Source: Physocladia obscura
Lineage: Eukaryota; Chytridiomycota; Chytridiomycetes; Chytridiales; Chytriomycetaceae
Length of the DNA stretch: 13,686 bases
Assembly (NCBI GenBank): GCA_027596945.1
Contig: JADGJH010000862.1
Coordinates: forward strand, 1-13,686
Direction of reading: 5' to 3'
In this document: in pieces, positions 1 to 9,000 of the stretch
Layout: each line of letters starts with the position of its first letter
How positions within the stretch are numbered: position 1 is the first letter of the stretch
Notes under the pieces: model-generated
Database searches by the model: none
What the model was told of the DNA's origin: nothing
The model's input: only the letters and a program-made list of their open reading frames with translations
Translations under genes and position numbers: made by a program

Positions 1-338
1 TGCCAGATATGAGAAATACTAATTTGCTTATGCCATTGTTTGCAAAATGCAGCTTGAGCTTTGTCCAAGAATGACAGTAGCAATTCAATAAAGTATTCGA
101 GTATCCATTGCTTCTGAACGGCAGAGAACTTTTGATCTACTAATTTTCGAGCCTTCCTTGTCAATCTGCCATCTGATTCAAATTGGGAAATCCATCTGTT
201 GATGGTGCAAGTTGATTTGCAGAAAATCGCACCAATTTGTGCTGGAGACATGCGATGATAGTAGTAGTTGAACAGCACATGGGCTCTGGTGTTTGCACTA
301 GCTTGCATCAATGTAACTTGAACTCGAATTGATTTCAT
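1..338 (-). CDS. DDE-type transposase (Tc1/mariner- or IS630-like), N-terminal part, runs off the left edge
   Basis: The minus strand is open from an ATG at 338 to the window edge, giving 112 residues without a stop. Residues about 17-60 look like a homeodomain-like helix-turn-helix: RAHVLFNYYYHRMSPAQIG, then CTINRWISQFESDGRLTRK. A second, winged HTH follows with SFLDKAQAAFCKQWHK and ISISHIW, the layout of the DNA-binding half of IS630/Tc1-type transposases. The DDE catalytic part would lie outside the window, so its integrity cannot be judged. The reading frame is intact here, which suggests a fairly recent copy. No terminal inverted repeat was recognised in the 75 bp between its ATG and the next gene. 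The superfamily call is from motif memory only. Confidence 0.75.
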   Translation of the reverse strand, partial: MKSIRVQVTLMQASANTRAHVLFNYYYHRMSPAQIGAIFCKSTCTINRWISQFESDGRLTRKARKLVDQKFSAVQKQWILEYFIELLLSFLDKAQAAFCKQWHKQISISHIW

Positions 339-413
339 TTGATTGTTTATTGAAAACTCAGAAAAAAGATATTTTCAACAAAATGGACAATAATTAACAG
401 GAAATTTTTGAAA

Positions 414-1261
414 ATGAACAGAGAATCGGCGGCAACATTGCAAACTCTTGAGCAACGGCTGGATTATCTCTCGTCAATAACCACGCCACATTCTTCTGAT
501 GGACCACTTCTGCGACCTGGCCTCGAATCGATTGCCCAGTCCGTAGGCTCAATTAAAGCAAAACTGGCGCAACTCGTGAATGAAAGGTGAGCGGCTATCA
601 TTACTGCGCGGAATTTGTCGTACAATGACATTATTAAACGTAAATGCGGCTCTTATCTAGACGTGTTCTGGGTGACTTCATGCTGAAATGTAAACCTGAT
701 CATTCGGTTGAAATTGAATGCAGTACTCATTTAGTTCCTGACAGATGGGCAGCTTAGAGACGTCATCAATAACCACACAAATACAACGGAACAAAACTCA
801 GCGTCTGCTCTTGACTTGGATATGGGGCTGGGTCTTGATCCGGCATCGAAAAAAGAGATTGTCATGTCGGCCGAAGAAGAGATTCTGCAGCTTGCCGACC
901 AATTGCGTGAAATAGAATCTCTAAAGAGTGAACTCGATTCACAAGCAATGAATGGTATGTTTGAAAGTGTTTCAAAGCTATCTTTATGCTGAATAACAAA
1001 AATAGGACTGGATCAGAGAATTCTTTCTCTTAGTCCAATCGAATACACCCAAATTGCACAGTCTCAGGCATCTAATGCTTTGAAAGAAGAGTTTATGACG
1101 GTTCTGGAGGAATACAATGATTACGTATGATTTTCCACTTTATTCTTAAAATAATCTTGTTGGGAATTTCAACACAGATCGAAACTTTGACTCAAACTTT
1201 CTTGTACTATGATTCTGTTTTGAATGCGATATCGGGAAAACTTGATGCGCAAGGATTGTGA
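414..1261 (+). CDS. DCTN3: Dynactin subunit 3 (p24-like), 5 exons
   Basis: Predicted 204-residue protein, close to animal p24 (about 186). Exons: 414-586, 661-689, 745-954, 1006-1124, 1178-1261; all phases close. The 29-nt exon 2 is inferred because it restores VLGDFMLKYGQLRDVI, which aligns with the first p24 helix. The second half has the family pattern: SAEEEILQLADQLREIESL, then a long helix with FMTVLEEYNDY and ETLTQTFLYYDSVLNAI, matching the p24 segment around ALLEEYNK. The protein is almost entirely alpha-helical/coiled coil with no catalytic residues. In dynactin, p24 pairs with p50/dynamitin in the shoulder that ties the p150 arm to the Arp1 filament and supports dynein transport. I chose the ATG at 414, since the frame upstream offers only a TTG. 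The gene lies 75 bp from the divergent transposase ATG and 84 bp before the next start. Identification rests on helix pattern in a fast-evolving family. Confidence 0.75.
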
Positions 1262-1345
1262 TTTTTCTTAACAATGAACCACAAATTTCCTTTGTTCTCA
1301 AATATTCATTTCCCCTTGTCTTTGTTTTTAAATTGCCCGGAAAAA

Positions 1346-2411
1346 ATGAAAGACCTTACCAACCTTGCTAAAGAAATTTCAACCATTTCCACCGGTGGAC
1401 AAACAAACTGGGCCATCTTAGGTACACTTCATTTTGCTATCCACAACATTGGCGGGAAAAAAACACTCACCACACACGTTTTCATAGGTACCGATGCGAA
1501 AACTAAAACTGTGCAAATCGTTGAAAAGGGTGCCCAAGGTTTGCCAGAGCTTCGTAAGGCTATGGACCGTGCCACAAAGGCGCACCTTGCAGTTGTCGGC
1601 TACGTCAATCATAATAATTCTCCTTTAAAAATCCGGATGAATGACTCCAAAAATTCTCGTGCACTTGCCAGACACCATGATGTTAAAGTTCTTCTGAAAA
1701 ATCACATTGCTGTTCTTGATGTTCGTGATGTTGAAAAAGACTTGCAAGACGAAAACGTGGAGCGTGTGGTCGTTTTGGCAGTTGCATCAAGACTAACATC
1801 GCCTGTTACATGTGCCACTGATGAATCGCCTCAGATTTCCAATTTGAGCAATGATGAAGATGCAGTAATTGAAGGCGAGTTAAATCGTGCGTTTGAAGTG
1901 GAATTGCAGGAAGTTGAAAATATTAAGAATGAGGAAAAACAAAAATATGCGCGTTTTTCCCAACAGATTTTGGTTGAACATCGTGTGAGCCTTGAATTTC
2001 AAATGAAGGAACGCGGAAAAATTGACAAGTGGAAACAGACTTTGTCATTGCGTGCTGGGCCATTGTTTGAGGGTTGGCTGTCTTACAAAAGCTCTAATTT
2101 TCTTGGATGGAAATTAAAATGGGCTCTAATTGATGTAGGCTATTATTTACTGAAAATGAAATTGAGCATTATCACAATAGGGCAACAGAATGTTTTTATT
2201 TCGAGATGAATTGAAGACAACCACTCCATTAAATGTTCCATTGACAGGAACTTTGGTTTCTGTTGCAAGTAATGACAGTGGGCTCATCAGAAATACATTT
2301 GATTTGGTTTTTCCTTCAGGGAAACTTGCCGTCGGAGAAGGTGGATCATTCTACGCTGAGTCGCATGATTTACTTTGCAGACTGACAGCAGCAATTGAAT
2401 TGAGCACGTGA
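1346..2411 (+). CDS. ADF-H (coactosin-like) plus PH domain fusion protein, 3 exons
   Basis: Predicted 317 residues. Exons: 1346-1421, 1488-2134, 2181-2411. Residues about 5-125 form a coactosin-type ADF-H fold: TNWAILGTDAKTKTVQIV, ELRKAMDRATKAHLAVVGYV, a helix around SKNSRALARHHDVKVLL, and AVLDVRDVEKDL. Such domains bind F-actin. Residues 150-210 are charged and helical, probably a coiled linker. Residues 219-315 form a PH domain: GWLSYKSSNFLGWKLKWALI, DGNRMFLFRDELK, FDLVFPSG and a C-terminal helix FYAESHDLLCRLTAAIEL. The usual Trp of that last helix is absent. The first intron (66 nt) is a multiple of three with no stop, so retention would insert 22 residues into the ADF-H core; splicing restores the family spacing. 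An in-frame ATG at 1274 would add 24 hydrophobic residues just 12 nt after the previous stop, so 1346 (AAAAAATGAA) is preferred. Probable role, inferred: linking cortical actin to phosphoinositide membranes. Confidence 0.72.
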
Positions 2412-2494
2412 AAGTTTTTTCGATTTATTTTATTTTTGATGTTATATTCTTGTGTGAATGACAATGACATGATTTCGCCTTCAAAATTCTTAAA

Positions 2495-5191
2495 ATGTAT
2501 CGCACCAAATCTCTAAAAGCAGTCGGATCACCGAAATCTGCAAACGGCGGGCCACTGCCACCGCTTCCGACGTTACTTAAAGATTCAGCGGGCGTTAGTG
2601 TCGACGTCATCCAATCCCCCATCTCCATTTCAGTTGCGTCCAAAGCATCTTCATCGGTAGCAAATCTAACCTTGAATGTATCTGGAAATCTTCAGTCCCC
2701 AACAAATTCTATTTCAGCCACACCTTTGGCGAAAACACCTTCCTCGCTGTCATCAAATGTTTTGACATCAACTTCACCACTTGCCCAAACGACTATAATC
2801 TTGCGAGTCCTGATCACCTCGTTATCAGTAACAAAATCTCTACGCGTCAACTCCGCCGATTCAGTTTGGGTTTTCAAAAAAATGATAATCGAGAAGATGA
2901 ACACTGATGTGAAGGATGTTTTAAACTTTGGAATATTTGTTCCTCCGAAATCACCGGCGAGTCGAGGACACTTTCTTGATGATATGTCAACGATTGAAAA
3001 TTGCGGATTGGAAGCAAATGTATTTATTTATTGTTTTCACCCTTAATTGTCATTCGAAACTGAAAGATTCATTTAGTCTCAAGTTGAATTTTCATTGCGT
3101 CGAAGAATATTGCCACCAACTTTAGATAAAGTAACTGATTCTGAAGCACTGCCAACTCAAAAAAACCAAAAGCGATTTGTGGAAGATGTCACAAAAGGGA
3201 ACGTCGAGAAACTGAAAGATCGTTGTGCGAAAGGATTTGACCCAAATTTTGAAACTGAAGCAGGAGGTAACTTTCAATTATCATTATTACTATTATTACT
3301 CTCACCATATCTTACTAACGATTTTTTATCAGACACGCCCCTTTGTGCAGCTATTTTATTGGACGATGTTGAAATAATCATTGTTTTGCTTGAAAATGGT
3401 GCCTCCATGGATTATAGGTGTTCCGACAAGCATCACGGCCGAGCTGCTCTTCATGTCGCTGTTGCGAACAACAAAATTTCAGCTTTTAGAGTACGTTCTC
3501 TTTCTTTTCTTTTAGACTTGAATACTGATTTATTTTTCTAATTTTATTTTCATATTAAATTCACCTTCAAGTGTTTAATTCAAAAGGGGGCATGGATAGA
3601 AATTCCCGATGCCTTTGGCCAAACTCCGATGTATTACGCTGTTTCTAGTGGCAACCATGAATGTGCTGCAAGGTTGCTTGAGTTGAAAGCTGAAGTCAGC
3701 TACGTTGATGAAAGTGGAAAAACGCTTCTGCATATGGTTTTCACAAACAGCAAAAAACCAAAAAAAAAAACCTGTCTGAACTTTTTTTTTTTTCAGGCCT
3801 GCTTAAACAACTCCGGAATTTTGACAGGCCTATTAATTGATTACGGATACTTAGACATGGAAGCAGTAAATGTAGCAGGAAATACACCGTTGCATTTGAC
3901 TGCTACGCGTAATGCTGTTGAAAGTGCACAGCGGTTGCTAATTCGAGGTGCTGACAGAGACAAAACGAACAAATTTGGAAATACAGCTCTTCAGATGGCT
4001 ATTTTGTCTGGCAGCTCAGAAGTCGCTGAGCTTTTGAAGTCATTTTCTCTTGATCAAATTGGTTAGTCAACAAAGCCAAAAAGAAATGCTGTCGCTTTCC
4101 TTACAAAAAAAAAAAAAAAAAAAGTTCCACCGCCGCCCCAATGGAGTCCTGAAAGCACGCCAATACTTCGAAAAAAATCGTTAAAATCGATAACCGACTC
4201 TGAAACCACTACAGAGAAAAATGCAATCACCACCTCACCTTCAAAAGAGTCAATAAATTACAAAAAGAACATTCTGTCGTCAACCCAGAAAATTCCGCCA
4301 CCACCATCATTTCCACCACCACCATCAATCCTGCCACCACCACCTCTATCAAAAAAAGCCTCCATATCGACACCAACAGCAGTAATAACAAGTAATACCT
4401 ACGTGCCCATAGCAATACCAAGAACAAGACAACAATCAATTCGACCTATAAGTTACTCACCAACAACACAACAACAAAACCAAGGTGCAAGAGTGGCTGG
4501 AGGCGGAGGAACTATAGCGACAGCAGGAGCAGCAGGAGGAGAAATTGGTTGTGGAGTAGGCCGCCGCATGAGCGGGGCTGCGGAATCAATTCGATCTAGT
4601 AGCGTCTCAGGGCCAACAAGCCACCAGCAAAGCAGCGTGTATTCAAGCAGCATGTTGAACAGCATATTCACACAGAGCAGCATGACACGGCCGGTCAGTG
4701 AAAACAATCTTGTACATTCGTCGTCATCGTTTACAAATCCTGTAAGTGGAAACGGCGGTGGTAGTGGCGATGGCGGCGGTTTGGGTGGAGAATTAAAATC
4801 TGGTCGGAGACCTAGTGACGCGCAATCATTGATGCCTCAAAACAGACACGATCAGCATGCATCTGTTATTCAAGTCTCAATAATTGCAAATTCGGACTCT
4901 AATTTGAACGCTCGTGGTGGCGGCGGTAATAGTGTTGCTGGAAAACGACAAGAGTTTGGCGCATCGATTGTTGGCGGCTTAGAAGCTTTTCCTCCTACAC
5001 TTGCCTCTTCTTTTCAGCTTGGACAGGTTGATGTGATGGTTGAAGCTGTTTCTCGACTGAAAGAGTTGGCGCAAACTGGCTTGCTTTCACATGCTGATGA
5101 AATTCTTGCTGCTTTGGATAACTTATCGGTGAAATGCAAGGCTTTGGAGAATGACATTGAAATTGCAGTTGCAAAGTTCTCGCCACCATGA
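2495..5191 (+). CDS. SHANK-like scaffold: SPN (F0/ubiquitin-like) domain plus ankyrin repeats, proline-rich and Gly/Ser-rich tail; 6 exons
   Basis: Predicted 789 residues. Exons: 2495-3019, 3077-3266, 3333-3490, 3572-3736, 3797-4061, 4125-5191; all phases close. Residues 1-98 are Ser/Pro/Thr-rich with PLPPLP. Residues about 99-186 match the SHANK N-terminal (SPN) domain: ILRVLITSLSVTKSLRV, then DVLNFGIFVPP and GHFLDD, ending in VEFSLRRR. R104 and K114 fall, without gaps, on the two basic positions that animal SHANK3 uses for Rap1/R-Ras. Residues about 205-436 are ankyrin repeats with the SHANK-type start (KGFDPNFE, DTPLCAAIL) and end (GNTPLHLTATRN, RLLIRGADRDKTN, GNTALQMAILSGSSEVAELL). The tail has IPPPPS, FPPPP (497-501, EVH1-type) and LPPPP, then Gly/Ser/Gln-rich sequence and a helical end (about 735-789: VSRLKELAQTGLLSHADEIL). 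No SH3, PDZ or SAM domain is present. Probable role: actin-linked cortical scaffold, inferred. The donor at 3737 (GTTTTC) and acceptor at 4124 (after A19) are weak. Confidence 0.82.
3313..3319 (+). other. Consensus intron branch site TACTAAC
   Basis: A perfect TACTAAC heptamer lies 13 nt before the CAG acceptor at 3330-3332 of the second intron of the SHANK-like gene, preceding a short T tract. This supports the intron 3267-3332, even though its 66 nt are readable in frame and could be mistaken for coding sequence. Confidence 0.8.
4105..4123 (+). repeat. A19 homopolymer directly before a splice acceptor
   Basis: Nineteen consecutive A residues are followed by G4124 and the codons for V-P-P-P-P. 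The intron 4062-4124 needs this AAAG as its acceptor, because the upstream frame stops at 4065 and the downstream frame is open from here. A poly(A) tract in place of a pyrimidine tract is atypical, and the run length may also be affected by sequencing error. Confidence 0.85.
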
Positions 5192-5202
5192 AATGTTTTT
5201 AA

Positions 5203-5213
5203 AATAAAATAAA
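5203..5213 (+). other. Overlapping AATAAA poly(A) signals of the SHANK-like gene
   Basis: Two AATAAA hexamers (5203-5208 and 5208-5213) overlap by one base, 12 nt after the stop codon of the SHANK-like gene. The position fits a very short 3' UTR. Confidence 0.55.
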
Positions 5214-5255
5214 TCAACAATCCTTATTCAGGATATTAATACTGTGACTTGCCAG

Positions 5256-5280
5256 CCAATATTAAAAGGGAAAATATTGG
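5256..5280 (+). repeat. Short inverted repeat (hairpin) in the 3' flank
   Basis: CCAATATT (5256-5263) pairs perfectly with AATATTGG (5273-5280) around a 9-nt A/G loop. It lies about 65 nt after the SHANK-like stop and just beyond the poly(A) signals. It could be part of 3'-end formation or be chance AT-rich sequence. Confidence 0.5.
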
Positions 5281-5550
5281 AAGACTTCCAGAGAAGTTTT
5301 CCAAATGTACAAAAAAAAGTTGGGAAAAATAATTTTTGAAAATTTGATTGGTGTTTTATATGGCTGTACGTTCAACATACGAGCCTCTGTTTTCATACCA
5401 ATAAAAAAATTTAAAAAAAAAGACAAACATTTTCATAAAGAGACATTTATTTTGAATGGAAAACAAGTACATAAATATGAAAAGAGAAAAAACCAAAATT
5501 GGTGTTGCACAGTGTCAATTGATGGGTTCAAAAGTAAAAATCAGAGCACT

Positions 5551-5590
5551 AGAGCAAAAATTGGAGCAGCAGAGCAAAAATTGAAGTTGT
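5551..5590 (+). repeat. Imperfect 20-bp tandem duplication
   Basis: Two 20-bp units start with the same 13 bases, AGAGCAAAAATTG (5551-5563 and 5571-5583), then diverge. Related words (ACCAAAATTGG upstream, TAGCAAAAAATTGG near 5713) suggest a decayed local repeat. Confidence 0.5.
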
Positions 5591-5908
5591 AGGTGGTTGA
5601 TCAAAGTAACACAATAATGAGAAGGGTGGTACAAGAGCAAAGGTCGAGTATTTGGTTAGAATGGTAGCATGACACATTACAGGGCTATATAGGACTTACC
5701 AGGACCAGCAAGGTAGCAAAAAATTGGCACTGGGGTGGGTGTGGTGCTGTACTGGTTTTTGTGTTTTGTTCATTTAATCAATTGATTTTTTTTTTCAAAA
5801 TGTCCATTCTAAACATACAATGTCACTTTATGTGAAACAGTGCTACCAACGCCAAGGTGAAGCGTAAAACCAAACTATTTCAGTTTTTGAATACATAAGT
5901 TATTCCAC

Positions 5909-5914
5909 TTTATT
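5909..5914 (-). other. AATAAA poly(A) signal candidate for the p62/NBR1-like gene
   Basis: TTTATT on the plus strand reads AATAAA on the minus strand, about 150 nt beyond the stop codon at 6061. It is the clearest signal on that side of the convergent region. Confidence 0.4.
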
Positions 5915-6060
5915 CCAGAAATTTTTAGTTTCGGAAGTTTTTTGTGTTTTGTTTCATTTGAATACAAGGGAACTGCAATTTCTTGAAACTGCTAAAAACT
6001 TCATTTTCGACAAAAAAAATTATAATCTCCCTCTCCTTCTTCAAAACGAAAAACAGCAAA

Positions 6061-9000
6061 TCACATCGAGCTTCTCCAACCACGCTGATAATCAACTTCA
6101 AAACCTCCGTCGGTAACAGAGCTCTGATCTTCCAATTCTTCTTCTTCTTCAACCGTCTTATACTTGTTCTTGTTCATCATCTCAACAATATCCTCACACA
6201 CCTGCACCAAATCTCCTTTATGCTTCAAAAGCAGCTCAATGTTCCTGTCGCTGTTGATAAAGCCCATTTCAAACAAGGAGACTTGTTGCAACGCGTAATC
6301 GTCAGAACGACTTGAAGAAACAGAAGAACTGCTGGCCGTTGCAGCAGGTGGAAACGAGCCTGGTAAAGTTGCCGTAGTCGTCACCGTCGTACTTATTGTT
6401 GGTAAAGCCGAATCTCTGTCATCCCGTTCAGCCCCAGAGACATTTTCAAAGGCTGATAGCTTTTTACTGGCCACAGAAGCCCAAGACAGCGGTGCCGACA
6501 GTGACGATGAGGAAGAAGATGCTTCTTCAACGAAAGATGTGTTTTCTTCAACTGCCGGGTTCCAGAAAGCGCTTGAGGCTTCTTCAGAAAGTCTGAACCA
6601 TTGCGTGTTTGATCCATTTCTTGCCAACGATGCATCAGAAGTGGCTGCAAAGCGGTCAGTTTCCGCAGCAGCTGCAACAACTTGTTGTTGTTCACCAGAA
6701 TCTTCTTGTCTCCAGAAAGCTTCAGAGGAAAGAGCAGCCATACGGAAAGATCCCGCAAACGCACCACCAATAGTAGTTGTCTCGTCATGCAAGACAACCA
6801 CAGGCTGCACAACCTTATCGGCAAGAGTTGAGTCTGCTGTATTGATAGAATCAGTCTTGCTGTACGAAACCGCAGATTGTTGTTCAAAAACCGATTCTTG
6901 CGTCAAAAATGTAGAGACTGGGGTTTCTCCCTTTCCTGATGTTAAGAAGACCCGAGGTGCTACTTTTACACTTGCACTGTATCTATTGAACCAATGACCA
7001 AGAATGTGCGTTTCGCGAGCAGAGGGAATGCATTTTTGGCACAGATCAAAGTCAGGGCAATCCATGCACTTGTAACGAGATCCAACAAGGCCAAAACGAC
7101 CGCACGCATCGCAAGTGACGCGGCGATGAATTTGGTCAGCATCCTCAAGTTCCACAAATTCATTGTGCTTGTGTTCAAATCCTTCTGTGTTAAAGCAAGA
7201 CTCGCAGAGATCTGGATTCAAATCAGATTATGGATTTAACGCAAATTTGATCAGAAAAGAAAGAAACTACCTACCAAAATCAGCGCATTCTGCGTTGTCA
7301 CATTTGAACCTTTTTCCTTCGATATTCGAAGTGTTACATCCGTCACAAACAATTCCATTCCATTTAAATCCCTTGCTTTTGAAACTACGCAAGACGGGAA
7401 TGATTGACGGCTGTGCTTAATTGATCAATAAACCTGATTCAAAAAAAATAAAAATTATACCTTCGAAATTGTCAAGTTGAAAACATGTCCAGGATGGATT
7501 CTTTGAACATTGACCATGCACAATCCACACAAATCATAGTCTGGGCAAATAGCACACTTGTGTCTGTTGCCAACGATTCCTCGGATCTTGCAACCATCGC
7601 AGAAAACAGTTTTATGTATATCTTCAAACGATGAGAGTTTGTAAAATTTATGAGATTCAGCGTGAACAACACTCTTTTTTCCGTAACAATCCGCGCACAA
7701 GTCTATACCAATTGATCGTATATTTAGACGACAGCGAAAAAAAAACAAACTTCACAAGAAAACAAAACAAAACAAAAAACGGCAAACCATAATCAGAGCA
7801 TTCGGAACACTTAAAACGAGATCCAGAAAATGCAGAAATCAAACAACCATTGCATACAATACCATTCCATTTAAATGCAGAGTTTTCTGACGTTTCATGG
7901 TGTTTGTTGTGGCTACGATGGCGGTGATGTCCGTGAGCATTGAAAGCTGGGTAACCAGAGAAACGATTCGGATATGAGTTAAACCCTGGACCATGCGCAA
8001 TACCGTGATACGGATAATGAGGGCTATGGTGAGAGTACGGAAAGTTGGCTGAAGGGTATGTGTGGTAATTGCGGGCTATGTGATTCATTATTAAGGGGAA
8101 AAGAGATGATAAAAAAAAAAAAAGGAAACAAGTAGACAAACGTTGTTCAGAAAAGTTAACCGTATTTGCGTGGAATTGCTGGAATGCATTCTGATGAGTC
8201 TGTCGAGCTTCGTCATGGAGACGCCGTGCATTTTCGTGAGCTTCACGGTGAGCTTGCTGGTGAGCTTGTTGGTGACGCATTCTCTGCGCGTACTCTTCTG
8301 CTTGATTATACGCTGCATCACGTTCTTTGTCAGAGTTGTTTTCGGAAGCTGTTGTTGTAGAGGTCTGTGGTTGTTGCTCCTGAGAACTTTGGCTGAAGGA
8401 AGAACCTAAAACGTTTCCGCTCGCGTTTTCAACAGTGAGCCCAAAATTAAAACCAGCGAGAGTGCTGGGAAGGTTTTGAATTAAAAAAGGAATGACTTCA
8501 GGATTCGCCTCAATTTTTTGCAGAAGTGTGTTCAAAAGAGGTGCAATGTCGTCGCAAAAACTCTCGGCAACGTTTGTTACTGGCCCTGTGCTGTTGGTGG
8601 AAGACCCAGCTGCCGAAAAATCAAAACTGGGAGTTGCTGAACCAAATGTATATTCTGCCGCAGCACTTTCCAAAGTCGATGCAGGAGATTCTTTCAAATC
8701 AGGTTCAGCAGGAGAAGAAATATCATCAAAACAATTGGTAGAAGTAGCTGCTTCAACTTGGACCACACGAAAAGTTTCGTCGCATTGCACCGATTGTTCA
8801 ACCCGCATGGGAGAGTCTGCAGCCGAAGCTCCAATCACCAAAGAGGACTCGGTGTACTCAGAAATAGCATCATCCGTACCTGAAGCAGCGGCGGCATCGG
8901 GAATATTGTCAACATCAATGAGGTCGGATTGATAGGAACTGGAAGAGCTGCTGCTGACAAAGTCTGTAACCAGAATGGCAGGAGCACGAGTGGTAGTAGT

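Larger units (their letters stand above)
5192..6060. other. Convergent intergenic region, AT-rich, no supported gene
   Basis: This 869-bp stretch separates the stop codons of the plus-strand SHANK-like gene and the minus-strand p62/NBR1-like gene. It carries poly(A) signals for both, a short hairpin, a 20-bp imperfect tandem repeat and several A or T runs. A 95-codon reading frame at 5305-5592 is Lys/Asn/Phe-rich with no recognisable domain and is not called as a gene. The segment 5640-5780 is less AT-rich (GGTAGC, TGGGGTGGGTGTGG), and I recognise nothing in it. Confidence 0.7.

Noticed and set aside
1274..1345. Upstream in-frame ATG extending the ADF-H/PH protein by 24 residues
   Set aside because: Starts 12 nt after the DCTN3 stop and encodes a hydrophobic stretch not expected before an ADF-H domain; the ATG at 1346 has an A-rich context and places the domain correctly.
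5305..5592. 95-codon open frame in the convergent intergenic region
   Set aside because: Lys/Asn/Phe-rich composition follows local AT content, no domain or splice context, and it lies between two poly(A) signal regions.
6539..6997. Long plus-strand open frames over the p62/NBR1-like gene (also 8492-8932 and 9616-10107)
   Set aside because: Antisense shadows of real exons, with no domain content.
8076..8141. Reading LSTCFLFFFLSSLFPLIM as a membrane segment of the p62/NBR1-like protein
   Set aside because: The stretch has GT..AG ends, a T-rich tract before the acceptor and a 66-nt size typical of introns here; a membrane helix between a His-rich helix and ZZ fingers would be out of place.
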